A stretch of DNA of 64,000 nt from Microbacterium aurantiacum (GTDB lineage Bacteria; Actinomycetota; Actinomycetes; Actinomycetales; Microbacteriaceae). Below are positions 35,719 to 43,090 of this stretch, one piece after another. Below the pieces are notes generated by a model. It saw nothing but the letters and a program-made list of their open reading frames with translations, ran no database searches and was not told the origin of the DNA. The position numbers and the translations under genes are program-made. Each line of letters starts with the position of its first letter. The stretch's first letter is position 1. The DNA is taken from contig NZ_JAJPDW010000001.1 of the NCBI RefSeq assembly GCF_021654035.1, forward strand, positions 868,001 to 932,000, in the 5' to 3' direction.

Positions 35719-35788
35719 GCCCTCGCGGCGGGTCAGGCCCTCACGGCGGGTCAGGCGGCGCCGCGGGTCAGATGGCGCCGCGGGTCAG
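35718..35788. repeat. Four GGGTCAG copies spaced 17-18 bp
   Basis: GGGTCAG occurs at 35730, 35748, 35765 and 35782, with related flanks (CGCGGCG or CGCCGCG). The array fills the gap between two convergent genes, and the last copy contains the stop of the DUF2945 gene. It looks like a short degenerate tandem duplication. Confidence 0.55.
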
Positions 35789-36012
35789 TCCCTCGCGGCG
35801 ATCTTCCGCAGGCCCGCGCGCTGGTGGGCGGCCTTCTTGCCGGACTTCTCCGACTCCACGATGTAGGCCGGTTCCTTCTCGGTGGCGATGAAGTCCTGAT
35901 CGGCGAACGTGAAGTCCGACGTGCGGCGCTCGAGGATGCGGCCCTGCGTCCGCCCCTGCGGCGTGTTCCAGCTGACGCGGTCGCCCTTCTGGAGGGGCTT
36001 CGGGGCGCTCAC
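35785..36012 (-). CDS. DUF2945 (Tudor-like) small protein
   Basis: A 75-residue protein of the DUF2945 family, a small SH3/Tudor-like barrel. Seen: LQKGDRVSWNTPQGRTQGRI near the start, then a strand-rich middle and AYIVESEKSGKKAAHQ, which is the usual C-terminal half. GTG 36012 overlaps the preceding acidic gene (GTGA). Function unknown. Confidence 0.88.
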   Translation of the reverse strand: MSAPKPLQKGDRVSWNTPQGRTQGRILERRTSDFTFADQDFIATEKEPAYIVESEKSGKKAAHQRAGLRKIAARD

Positions 36013-36161
36013 GGCTCGACCTCTTCGACGTCGTCGCCCTCGTCGACCATGGCGGGAGCGTCTTCGGGGTCGAGGTCGTCGTCGACGTGCACCGACTGGG
36101 CGGCGGTGGAGGTATCCGGTTCGGGGCCGGGCGAACGAGGCGGGATCGAAGCGTCGGTCAT
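36009..36161 (-). CDS. Small acidic protein
   Basis: A 50-residue frame starting at ATG 36161, strongly acidic in its second half (DDDLDPEDAP, DEGDDVEEVEP). It overlaps the DUF2945 gene by four bases, which supports it as a real gene. The basic DUF2945 protein may bind it; that is only a guess from charge. No family recognised. Confidence 0.55.
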   Translation of the reverse strand: MTDASIPPRSPGPEPDTSTAAQSVHVDDDLDPEDAPAMVDEGDDVEEVEP

Positions 36162-36260
36162 GGCGGTAGTCCACCAAATCCGAGCGTCCGGCCGGAGGGG
36201 GTTGACGGGCGAACCCTTCCCTCGATATCGCGTCGTCTTTCGCACGGCGCGGATGCCGGC

Positions 36261-37820
36261 TCAGCGCCGGCGGAGAAGCAGGACGCCGTCGCGGAGGGTC
36301 ACCGCCTCGCCGTCGGGTGAGGTCGCGGGGCGCGCGCGGAGGTCCTCGATCTCGACCTCCCACTCCGCCGGGTCGAGGGCGAGTGCCGCGCGATCCTCGC
36401 TGGGCGTGGACATCGGCGCGTGCCGGCCGTGGTGGCCCGCCCACGGCGGCGGCTCGGCGTGACCGATCACGAGAAGACGGCCCCCGGGGACGACGGCGGC
36501 CGCGGCGCGACGGAGGATAGCCGTGCGCGGGAGGTCGACCTTGGAGTGCAGGAAGCTCGCCATCACCAGGTCGGCGGGCTCGAACGCGGAGACCTCAGCG
36601 AGGTCGGTCGCGACGAACCGCGTCCGCTCGCCCACTCCGGCGTCATCTGCGGCGCGGCGGGCACGCTCGACCGCCGTCGGAGAGATGTCGAGACCCGTGA
36701 CCTGCCAGCCCGCGCGGGCCAGCCACACCGCGTCTCCGCCTTCCCCGCACCCGAGGTCGAGCGCGCGACCCGGCGGAAGGGAGGCCACCACGTCGGCGAG
36801 GGCGGCGTTGACCCGGCCCGACCAGATGGCGGGCCGCTCGGCGTAGCGCGCCTCCCAGCGGGCCGCCGGGTCGGCCGGAGGCGCGGCATCCGTGGCGAGC
36901 GCCGTCCGGATGTCGTCCTCGACGAGGACCATGTTCACCCCGGCGCCCGCCATCGATCCCTGCCCGAGCGACAGCGGAACGTTGGCGTACGGCTGGGCGA
37001 TGTTGCCCGCGATCCACACCCGCGGGTGCGCGGTGCGGCCCTGCGGGTCGGTCGCGATCGGGCGACCCGGTACGTTCTCGTCGCGGGGAAGGTCGAGGGC
37101 ATCGAGGTACGCGTCGCGCGGGCGCGGGACCGCCGCGACGAAGAGCGCGTCGAGCGGGACGGTCGTGCCGTCCGCGAGGGTGGCGCCGGTGAGGGCTCCG
37201 TCCGCGCTCGTGAGGGCCGTCACGGGCGCGGCGACGATGCGGGTGCCGCGCGCTTCGATGCGGCGTCGCGCATCGTCGTCGAGCGCGAGGCCCTGCGTGA
37301 ACACGGTGAGATCGGCGCTCCACTGCCGGAGGAGGTCGGCCTGATGGAGACCGAAGAGCGACGTCAGCAGCACGCCGAGCCTGCGGTCCCGCACCTCCCC
37401 GCCGTGGCAGTACGGGCAGTGCAGCACGTGCGTCCCCCAGTGCTCGGCGAGGCCCGGGATCGCCGGGAGCTCGTCGACGACGCCGCTCGCGGCGATCACG
37501 ACGCGCGCCGTCAGGGTGTCGCCGCCGGTGACCGTCACACGGAGCCCTGCATCCTGCCCCGGCGTTGTGTCCGCGACGCCCGTGACGCGGGCGCTCCGGA
37601 AGACGACCCCGTAGCCCTCGGCTTCCGCGCGACCGCGGGCGGCGAGGTCTTCCGGCGGCACACCGTCGAACCCGACGACGCCGTGCATATGGGCGGCGAA
37701 GCGGTTGCGCGGCAGGTCGTCGTCCACGACCAGCACGCGGCGGCGCGCGCGGCCGAGCATGAGAGCCGCGGCAAGGCCCGCGGGTCCGGAACCGACGATG
37801 AGGGCATCCCAGGTGTGCAT
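36261..37820 (-). CDS. Thioredoxin-reductase-like / SAM methyltransferase fusion
   Basis: A 519-residue two-domain enzyme. Residues 1-305 are a thioredoxin-reductase-like flavoprotein: GSGPAGLAAAL for FAD, the redox pair C135-P-Y-C138, a second nucleotide site, and WIAGNIAQPYANVP near residue 270 contacting FAD. Residues 320-519 are a class I methyltransferase with DLGCGEGGD at 355-363. The pairing suggests reduction of a disulfide or oxidised element and then methylation, for example of a thiol, metalloid or selenium compound (inference). Leaderless (CACGAT). Divergent from an XRE-cupin regulator. Confidence 0.9.
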   Translation of the reverse strand: MHTWDALIVGSGPAGLAAALMLGRARRRVLVVDDDLPRNRFAAHMHGVVGFDGVPPEDLAARGRAEAEGYGVVFRSARVTGVADTTPGQDAGLRVTVTGGDTLTARVVIAASGVVDELPAIPGLAEHWGTHVLHCPYCHGGEVRDRRLGVLLTSLFGLHQADLLRQWSADLTVFTQGLALDDDARRRIEARGTRIVAAPVTALTSADGALTGATLADGTTVPLDALFVAAVPRPRDAYLDALDLPRDENVPGRPIATDPQGRTAHPRVWIAGNIAQPYANVPLSLGQGSMAGAGVNMVLVEDDIRTALATDAAPPADPAARWEARYAERPAIWSGRVNAALADVVASLPPGRALDLGCGEGGDAVWLARAGWQVTGLDISPTAVERARRAADDAGVGERTRFVATDLAEVSAFEPADLVMASFLHSKVDLPRTAILRRAAAAVVPGGRLLVIGHAEPPPWAGHHGRHAPMSTPSEDRAALALDPAEWEVEIEDLRARPATSPDGEAVTLRDGVLLLRRR

Positions 37821-37832
37821 GTGCCCATCGTG
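37821..37832 (-). promoter_or_regulatory. Leaderless -10 (CACGAT) for the fusion gene
   Basis: Minus strand CACGAT, six bases, ATG 37820, in the 69-base gap to the regulator. Confidence 0.4.
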
Positions 37833-37889
37833 CGAGCAGGAGTGCAATGATGGCAAGCCAGTATGCGAAATCAGCAAGAGGGGGATGTC

Positions 37890-38444
37890 GTGGGCGAACT
37901 CGACCGACTCGGGCCGCGCCTGCGTGAAGCCCGGCGCGCCCGCGAGTGGACGCTCGACGACCTGTCGCGCGCAGCCGGGATCTCGCCCAGCACCCTGTCG
38001 CGGCTGGAGTCCGGGAAGCGCCAGGCGAGCCTCGAGCTCCTGCTCCCGGTGACGCGGGCACTCGGCATCCGCATCGACGATCTCCTCGTCGAACCCGCGC
38101 GGGATCCGCGGGTGCGCCGCCCCGCACGCCGCGCGGAGGGGATGACGATCGCGCCGCTCACCGTCGAGCAATCGCCCGTGCAGGCCTTCAAGATCGTCTA
38201 CGAGCCGCGGAGCGAGACGCCCGAGCCGCGCGTGCACGACGGCTGGGAGTGGCTCTACGTCCTCTCGGGGCGACTGCGGCTGCGTCTCGGCGACGAGGAG
38301 CTCGATCTCGGACGCGGGGAGGCGGCGCAGTTCGACACCCGCGAGCCGCACGCGATGTGGGCGCCCGGGCCGCGTCGCGCCGAGGTGCTGAGCATCTTCA
38401 ACGCCGAGGGAGAGCGGCTGCACACCCGGACGTCGGACGGCTGA
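37890..38444 (+). CDS. XRE-family regulator with C-terminal cupin domain
   Basis: A 184-residue regulator. Seen: HTH at about 8-62 (GPRLREARRAREWTLDDLSR, AGISPSTLSRLESGKR), then a cupin barrel with HDGWEWLYVLSGRLRLRLGD and AAQFDTREPHAMWAPG. GTG 37890 with GAGGGGG upstream is preferred; ATG 37863 would add nine residues. It probably senses a small ligand in the cupin and controls the divergent TrxR-methyltransferase gene. Confidence 0.9.
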   Translation: MGELDRLGPRLREARRAREWTLDDLSRAAGISPSTLSRLESGKRQASLELLLPVTRALGIRIDDLLVEPARDPRVRRPARRAEGMTIAPLTVEQSPVQAFKIVYEPRSETPEPRVHDGWEWLYVLSGRLRLRLGDEELDLGRGEAAQFDTREPHAMWAPGPRRAEVLSIFNAEGERLHTRTSDG

Positions 38445-38464
38445 CGCGGGGCACGCGCGGGCGT

Positions 38465-38815
38465 TCAGGCGATCGGGGCGCGGAGCTCGCGGCCGATCTC
38501 GACCCACGCGCGCAGGAACGCCGGCTCGTCGAGGCGTCGGCGCCGCATCCACCCGGTCACCTCCGCGTTGCACTTCGACGCGTTGCACGAGCGGCACGCC
38601 GGGACGACGTTCTCGAGCGTGTAGCGGCCCCCGCGCGAGATGGGCAGCACGCAGTCCCGCTGCAGGGCGACGCCGTCGACGCCGCAGTAGGCGCAGCGAC
38701 GCCACGCGTCGAGGATCCTCTGCCACTCGGCATCCGTCAGATCGCTCCCGGATGCCGCGACCCGGTGAGTGCGTCGACGCGCCGCTCGCGCGCGACGGGA
38801 TCCGGGGGCGGCCAT
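38465..38815 (-). CDS. HNH endonuclease
   Basis: A 116-residue protein. Seen: a basic N-terminus, CAYCG, then the HNH-type region LQRDCVLPISRGGRYTLENV and PACRSCNASK, which supplies the second zinc Cys pair. The first His of a usual HNH is Cys-Val-Leu-Pro here (DCVLP in place of DHxxP), so nuclease activity is uncertain. It is a lone gene without phage context. Confidence 0.8.
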   Translation of the reverse strand: MAAPGSRRARAARRRTHRVAASGSDLTDAEWQRILDAWRRCAYCGVDGVALQRDCVLPISRGGRYTLENVVPACRSCNASKCNAEVTGWMRRRRLDEPAFLRAWVEIGRELRAPIA

Positions 38816-38828
38816 GCGTCCCACGCTA
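38816..38828 (-). promoter_or_regulatory. Leaderless-type -10 (TAGCGT, 7-base spacer)
   Basis: Minus strand TAGCGT, seven bases, ATG 38815. Confidence 0.4.
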
Positions 38829-38853
38829 CGCCCGGCTCCCGCCCGGAAACGAA

Positions 38854-38898
38854 AACGGCGCCGGGAAACGCCGACTCGCGGCGTCCCCCGGCGCCGTT
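38854..38898 (-). terminator. Rho-independent terminator after the SLT-like gene
   Basis: A perfect 12-bp outer stem (AACGGCGCCGGG with CCCGGCGCCGTT) and an inner ACGCCG/CGGCGT stem, followed on the minus strand by TTTTCGTTT. Confidence 0.8.
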
Positions 38899-38923
38899 CA
38901 CGGTGCGCGGAGAGTGCGTGGGA

Positions 38924-39910
38924 TCAGTACCAGCCGACCGACTGCGAGTGCTGCCACGCGCCGCACGGCGAGCCGTAGCGACCGGCGATGTAGCCGAGGC
39001 CCCACGAGATCTGGGTGGCGGCGTTGGTCTCCCAGTCGGCGCCGGCCGAAGCCATCTTGCTGCCCGGGAGGGCCTGCGGGATGCCGTACGCGCCGCTCGA
39101 GGCGTTGTAGGCCTGCGAGTTCCAGCCGGACTCCTTGTTCCACAGCTCCACGAGGCAGCCGAACTGGTCATCGCCCCAGCCGTAGCCGCCGAGCATGCCG
39201 TAGGCGATCGACTGTGCGTCGCCGGCCGGCGTGTAGACGCCCGCGGGGCGGGAGGGGGCAGCGGATGCCGAGGACGAACCGGTCGACGTCGCAGCCTCAG
39301 CGGCCTCGGCGGCGGCGGCGGCAGCAGCGGCCTCCTCCTCGGCGATGCGCTGGGCCTCCGCCTCGGCGGCGAGGCGCTCGGCCTCGGCCTTCTGCGCCGC
39401 TTCGAGGTCGGTCCGCACCGCATCCACGCGCTTCTCGACCGCCGAGACGGCGTCAGAGACCTGCTCGGCGATGCCGGGGAGGAGTGGGGCGGGGAGGTCG
39501 AGCGACGCGGTGAGGCGCTCGGCGGCATCCTCCAGCGCATCGGTGTCGATGTCGGTCTCGGCGTCGCCGAGGTCGAGACCCGACGCCTCCACCTGCGAGG
39601 ACACCTCGACGGATGCTTCGAGCGCGGCATCCGCGTCAGCGAGGGCCGTCCGCACCGCCGTGGAGATCTCATCGGTGCCGGAGAGGCTCACCACGGGGGT
39701 CGGCTCGACGGTGGTGGAGAAGGAGGCGAGGGTGATGTCGCCGAAGGACGAGGTCGAGGCTTCGGCTTCCGAGGTCGGGAGCGCCGTCACGCCGGCGACG
39801 GCGATGAGGCTGAAGGTCGCGGCGGCGGCGACGATTCCGACGCGGCGCTGAGCGCGGCGGTGGGCCCGGCGGGAGCGGCGAGTGAGGGCATCTGCAGACG
39901 TGGAGCGCAT
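38924..39910 (-). CDS. Secreted SLT-like cell-wall protein (transglycosylase-type C-terminus)
   Basis: A 328-residue exported protein. Seen: basic N-terminus and signal helix (about 24-48), a long low-complexity region with a coiled-coil rich in Ala/Glu (about 170-235), a Ser/Pro linker, and a C-terminal lysozyme-like domain with WNKESGWNSQAYNASSGAYG, IPQALPGSKMASAG and GLGYIAGRYGSP. This resembles aggregation-promoting-factor and resuscitation-type peptidoglycan enzymes. The Glu in NKESGW is the expected catalytic residue. A structured leader precedes it. Confidence 0.88.
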   Translation of the reverse strand: MRSTSADALTRRSRRAHRRAQRRVGIVAAAATFSLIAVAGVTALPTSEAEASTSSFGDITLASFSTTVEPTPVVSLSGTDEISTAVRTALADADAALEASVEVSSQVEASGLDLGDAETDIDTDALEDAAERLTASLDLPAPLLPGIAEQVSDAVSAVEKRVDAVRTDLEAAQKAEAERLAAEAEAQRIAEEEAAAAAAAAEAAEAATSTGSSSASAAPSRPAGVYTPAGDAQSIAYGMLGGYGWGDDQFGCLVELWNKESGWNSQAYNASSGAYGIPQALPGSKMASAGADWETNAATQISWGLGYIAGRYGSPCGAWQHSQSVGWY

Positions 39911-39961
39911 AGAAAACAACCGAATCCGTGGGAATGTCCGCGCCGCGAAAGCCGGCGCACG

Positions 39962-39990
39962 GTGCCCTCGGGCGGGCACAAGTCCCCGAG
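39962..39990 (-). ncRNA. Pseudoknot-like element in the 5' leader of the SLT gene
   Basis: On the minus strand the order is CTCGGG, GACTT, GTGCCC, G, CCCGAG, GGCAC: stem 1 (CTCGGG with CCCGAG) and stem 2 (GTGCC with GGCAC) interlock as an H-type pseudoknot, or compete as two hairpins. It lies about 50 bases before the start; a further GCGCCG/CGGCGC hairpin follows. It could be a riboswitch or a translational control element. I cannot match it to a known class. Confidence 0.45.
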
Positions 39991-40055
39991 TCTGCCCACC
40001 CCGTCTGGGCGCTTCCCGTGTGTTTGCTGGACGCGACACTCAGAAAGGGCGCCCC

Positions 40056-40068
40056 TAGGATGGCGCTC
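40056..40068 (+). promoter_or_regulatory. Leaderless-type -10 (TAGGAT, 7-base spacer)
   Basis: TAGGAT, seven bases, GTG 40069. The ATG at 40060 lies within this hexamer, so GTG is favoured. Confidence 0.45.
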
Positions 40069-40410
40069 GTGCACCGGATCTTCAGCGACAGCGTCGCCTC
40101 CGTGTATCCCCTCTACGTCGCCAAACTCGCGCGCAAGGGGCGGACGCAGGCCGAGCTCGACGCCGTCATCACGTGGCTCACCGGGTACGACTCCGACGAT
40201 CTCGCGCGCATCCTCGACGAGGGCGTGACCTTCCGGGACTTCTTCGCCGACGCCCGGATCAACCCGAACGTCTCGCTGATCACCGGGGTGGTGTGCGGCA
40301 TCCGAGTGGAGGACATCGACGACCCCCTCATGCAGCAGATCCGCTATCTCGACAAGCTCGTCGACGAGCTCGCGCGCGGCAAGGCCCTGGAGAAGGTGCT
40401 GCGCCGGTGA
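40069..40410 (+). CDS. DUF2200 domain protein
   Basis: A 113-residue protein covering a complete DUF2200 domain. Seen: HRIFSDSVASVYPLYVAKLA at the very start, KGRTQAELDAVITWLTGYD, NPNVSLITGVVCGIRVEDI and DDPLMQQIRYLDKLVDELA. The family is widespread, small and without a known role. It overlaps the transporter gene by GTGA. Confidence 0.93.
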   Translation: MHRIFSDSVASVYPLYVAKLARKGRTQAELDAVITWLTGYDSDDLARILDEGVTFRDFFADARINPNVSLITGVVCGIRVEDIDDPLMQQIRYLDKLVDELARGKALEKVLRR

Positions 40411-41339
40411 CCACGATCGCGTCGTTCTCCTACCTCGGCATCGGGTTCGCGCTGCTGTCCGCGGCGCTGCTCACCGTCGGCAATCACCTGCAGTCCCTCG
40501 GGGTGGCGGCGCGGGTGCGCGCGAATCCGGGTGCGGGTGCGGCGGCGCTGTGGACTCTCGCCCGCCAGCCGTCGTGGCTGGTCGGCTCGGTGCTGTTCGG
40601 ACTCGCCATCCTCGCGCAACTCGCCGCGCTCGCCTTCGCGCCGCTGATGGTCGTGCAGCCGGTGGGTGTCGCGGCTCTGGTGTTCTCCTCCCTCTTGACG
40701 GCCGTGATCACCCGTACGCCGCCGCGCCTCGGCGAGATCGGTGCGATCGCGCTCAGCGTCGTGAGTCTCGGCGTGTTCGTGTCGGTCGCGGCGGCGGTGA
40801 GCACGCAGGCGACGATCACCGACGCGCAGCTGATCGCCGTGCTCGCGGTGCTCGGCGTCGTGCTCGCCGCGACCGGCGCGGCGTTCGCCGTGCGCCGCGG
40901 ACGGGGGCTGCGGGCGGGCGGGTACGTGATCCTCGGAGGGCTGTTCTCCGGATTCGTCGCCACGCTCGGGAAGACGGTGATCCTCCGCGTGCAGACGGCC
41001 GTCGCCGGTGCCGACTACCGGCTGGACGAGAACAACCTCCTGACCCTCGCATGCCTCCTGGCCATCGTGGTCGCCGGCGCCCTCTCGATCACCTTCGTGC
41101 AGGTCGCGCACACGGTCGCCTCGCCGCAGCTGGTCGTGGCGGGGCTGACGGTGGTCGACCCGTTCGTCGCGGTCGTCATGGGCATCACGGTGCTGGGCGA
41201 GGCCGCCGGCGCGCCCCCCTGGAGCTTCGCGGTGTTCGTCCTCGCGGGGGCGGGAGCGCTCGCGGGTGTGTGGCTGCTCGCCCGCACGGGCGGCGCGACC
41301 GACGCCGCCGTCGACGCCGCATCCGCCCGCGTGACCTGA
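40407..41339 (+). CDS. DMT-superfamily (NIPA/EamA-like) transporter
   Basis: A 310-residue protein with about nine hydrophobic helices. Seen: SAALLTVGNHLQSLGVAARV, FAPLMVVQPVGVAALVFSSL, and the second-half repeat VASPQLVVAGLTVVDPFVAV with MGITVLGE, as in NIPA-like DMT carriers. GTG 40407 overlaps the DUF2200 stop. Substrate unknown (Mg2+ for eukaryotic NIPA; not shown in bacteria). Confidence 0.85.
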   Translation: MTTIASFSYLGIGFALLSAALLTVGNHLQSLGVAARVRANPGAGAAALWTLARQPSWLVGSVLFGLAILAQLAALAFAPLMVVQPVGVAALVFSSLLTAVITRTPPRLGEIGAIALSVVSLGVFVSVAAAVSTQATITDAQLIAVLAVLGVVLAATGAAFAVRRGRGLRAGGYVILGGLFSGFVATLGKTVILRVQTAVAGADYRLDENNLLTLACLLAIVVAGALSITFVQVAHTVASPQLVVAGLTVVDPFVAVVMGITVLGEAAGAPPWSFAVFVLAGAGALAGVWLLARTGGATDAAVDAASARVT

Positions 41340-41352
41340 CCCGCCCCGGGCC

Positions 41353-41744
41353 GTACCGAACTCCTCAGAAACGTCGGCGGGAGGCCCGCGCGGGGCCGGT
41401 TTCGGTCCCGTAGGCCGCGGATCGGAGGAGTTCGGTACGCGGCCGGGGCCGTAGGCCCGTGGGCGGTGTGCCACGGGATGGGGCGGGCGGGTGCGGGGCC
41501 GGGGCGGGCCGAACTCCTCCAGAACGGGGGCGGAGGTCGTGTTCGAGGGTGGTTTGGGGCCTTTGGGCCGCGGATCGGAGGAGTTCGGTACGCGGCCGGG
41601 GCCGTAGGCCCGTGGGCGGTGTGCCACGGGATGGGGCGGGCGGGTGCGGGGCCGGGGCGGGCCGAACTCCTCAAAGACGGGGTCCGGGGGTGGGTGCGGG
41701 GCCGGTTTCGGGCCCAAGTGCCGCGGATCGGAGGAGTTGGGTAC
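41353..41744. repeat. Three tandem 153-bp repeats with palindromic arms
   Basis: Arms CCGAACTCCTC and GAGGAGTTCGG recur as three inverted pairs at 41353-41438, 41509-41591 and 41662-41744. Left and right arms each step by exactly 153 bases. The linker between copies is nearly identical in both gaps, while the loop inside each pair has diverged. GTAC ends several arms. The array fills the gap between two convergent genes (transporter and glycosyltransferase). No gene is seen in 41340-41776. Confidence 0.85.
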
Positions 41745-41776
41745 GCGTCTGGCGCGGGCGGGGCGCCCGGGCGGGG

Positions 41777-43090
41777 TCAGCGGGTGGTGCCGGTGACGGC
41801 CTCGAAGGCGCGGTGTGCGCCGGGCGCGCGGCGCTGACCCTCCGCGATCGCAGCGAGAGGCGCTCGCCCGGCGAAGTCATCCGCACACAGCGTCTCGAGG
41901 GCCGAGCGGAGCTCATCGGGACCCGCCGCGTTCGGGTCGGCGGCGACACCCAGGCCGGTCCGTTCGAGAGCGGCCGCCCCGGCGAACTGATCCGTCGACA
42001 TCGGAAGCACCAGGAGCGGCACCCCCTGTCCCACGGCCTCGGTCACCGAATTGTTCCCGCCGTGCGTCACGGCCGCCCGGGCCCGCGAGAGCAGGCGCAC
42101 CTGCGGGAGGTACTCGCGGACGAGCCAGCTCTCCGGGATCGGTCCGAGCCGTTCCATCGGCGTGCTCCCCGACGCGATGGCGGCGCGTATGCCGGTCGCG
42201 GAATGCAGGGCGCGCAACGCCTCGGCCAGACGGGCGAGCACATCGTCGCGCACGGAGAGGAAGCTGCCGAGACTGACGTAGACGAACGGCTCGTCCACGG
42301 CCAGCCACGACTCCACCTCGCCATCACGGGGCTCGACGCGCTGCGCCGACCCGAGGAAGACGTGCGGCGGCAGGACCCGGCCGTCACCCTTCGCGAGCTC
42401 GGCCGGATAGTTGTAGAGGACGGTCTCGCCGTGCAGGCGGAACGCGTCCGCCACGGGCGTCGCGTCGGGATCGAGCTCGGCGGCCGCCGTGTTCCACTGC
42501 GCGGTGAAGCGCGAGGACACCTCGTCGCAGATCGCGCGGAGCGCCTCGAGGCTTGCGGCGTCGGCGGAGAGGGTGGAGGGCCACGACGGCGGGTATCCGT
42601 AGACCTCGTCACCCACGGGCAGGGCGGTGGGGTGACCGAGCACCACATCGGCGTAGGGAATGCCGGCCGTGTGCAGCGCCAGGCGCGCACCGAAAGCGAG
42701 GTGGTCGACGAGGATCGCGCTCGGCGCCACCTGCTCCACCACTCGCAGGGTCGCCTGCGCACGGCCCACCGGGTCCCACATGAGGTCGGTGAGACGCTCG
42801 CGCGCCTGATAGGTCAGAGTCTCGACCATTCCGCGCCTCGTGGCGGCGAAGAACCCGGCGAGGGAATCGGCCTCTTCGGTAACCTGATCCTCGGCGCGGA
42901 TCACCCCCGCGTTCGCCCCGCGTCCGAGCGGCAGGTCGACCCGCCGGAAGCCGAAGCGATGGACCAGCGGTTCTGTGGCGGGTCCGGTGGCGACCACGAC
43001 ATTCTCCGCGGCATCCGTCCACGCCGTGGCGAGCGTCGCCAGGGGCAGGAGGTGGGAGGCGTAGTCCGGGCTGATGACCAGCAGGGTCAT
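41777..43090 (-). CDS. UGT-type glycosyltransferase (MGT family, GT1)
   Basis: A 437-residue GT-B enzyme. Seen: N-terminal Rossmann start MTLLVISPDYASHLLPL, FVYVSLGSFLSVRDD at the domain junction, and the C-terminal nucleotide-sugar motif THGGNNSVTEAVGQGVPLLV with MSTDQFAGA, as in macrolide and plant-type glycosyltransferases. It is coupled by ATGA to the HEAT-GT4 gene upstream. Acceptor unknown; a lipid or secondary metabolite is plausible. Confidence 0.9.
   Translation of the reverse strand: MTLLVISPDYASHLLPLATLATAWTDAAENVVVATGPATEPLVHRFGFRRVDLPLGRGANAGVIRAEDQVTEEADSLAGFFAATRRGMVETLTYQARERLTDLMWDPVGRAQATLRVVEQVAPSAILVDHLAFGARLALHTAGIPYADVVLGHPTALPVGDEVYGYPPSWPSTLSADAASLEALRAICDEVSSRFTAQWNTAAAELDPDATPVADAFRLHGETVLYNYPAELAKGDGRVLPPHVFLGSAQRVEPRDGEVESWLAVDEPFVYVSLGSFLSVRDDVLARLAEALRALHSATGIRAAIASGSTPMERLGPIPESWLVREYLPQVRLLSRARAAVTHGGNNSVTEAVGQGVPLLVLPMSTDQFAGAAALERTGLGVAADPNAAGPDELRSALETLCADDFAGRAPLAAIAEGQRRAPGAHRAFEAVTGTTR

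Noticed and set aside
39911..40055. c-di-AMP (ydaO) riboswitch before the SLT-like gene
   Set aside because: The expected conserved blocks (for example the GGTGAAT-like and CCCGTCAGCTAACC-like segments) are not seen; kept only as an unclassified structured leader.
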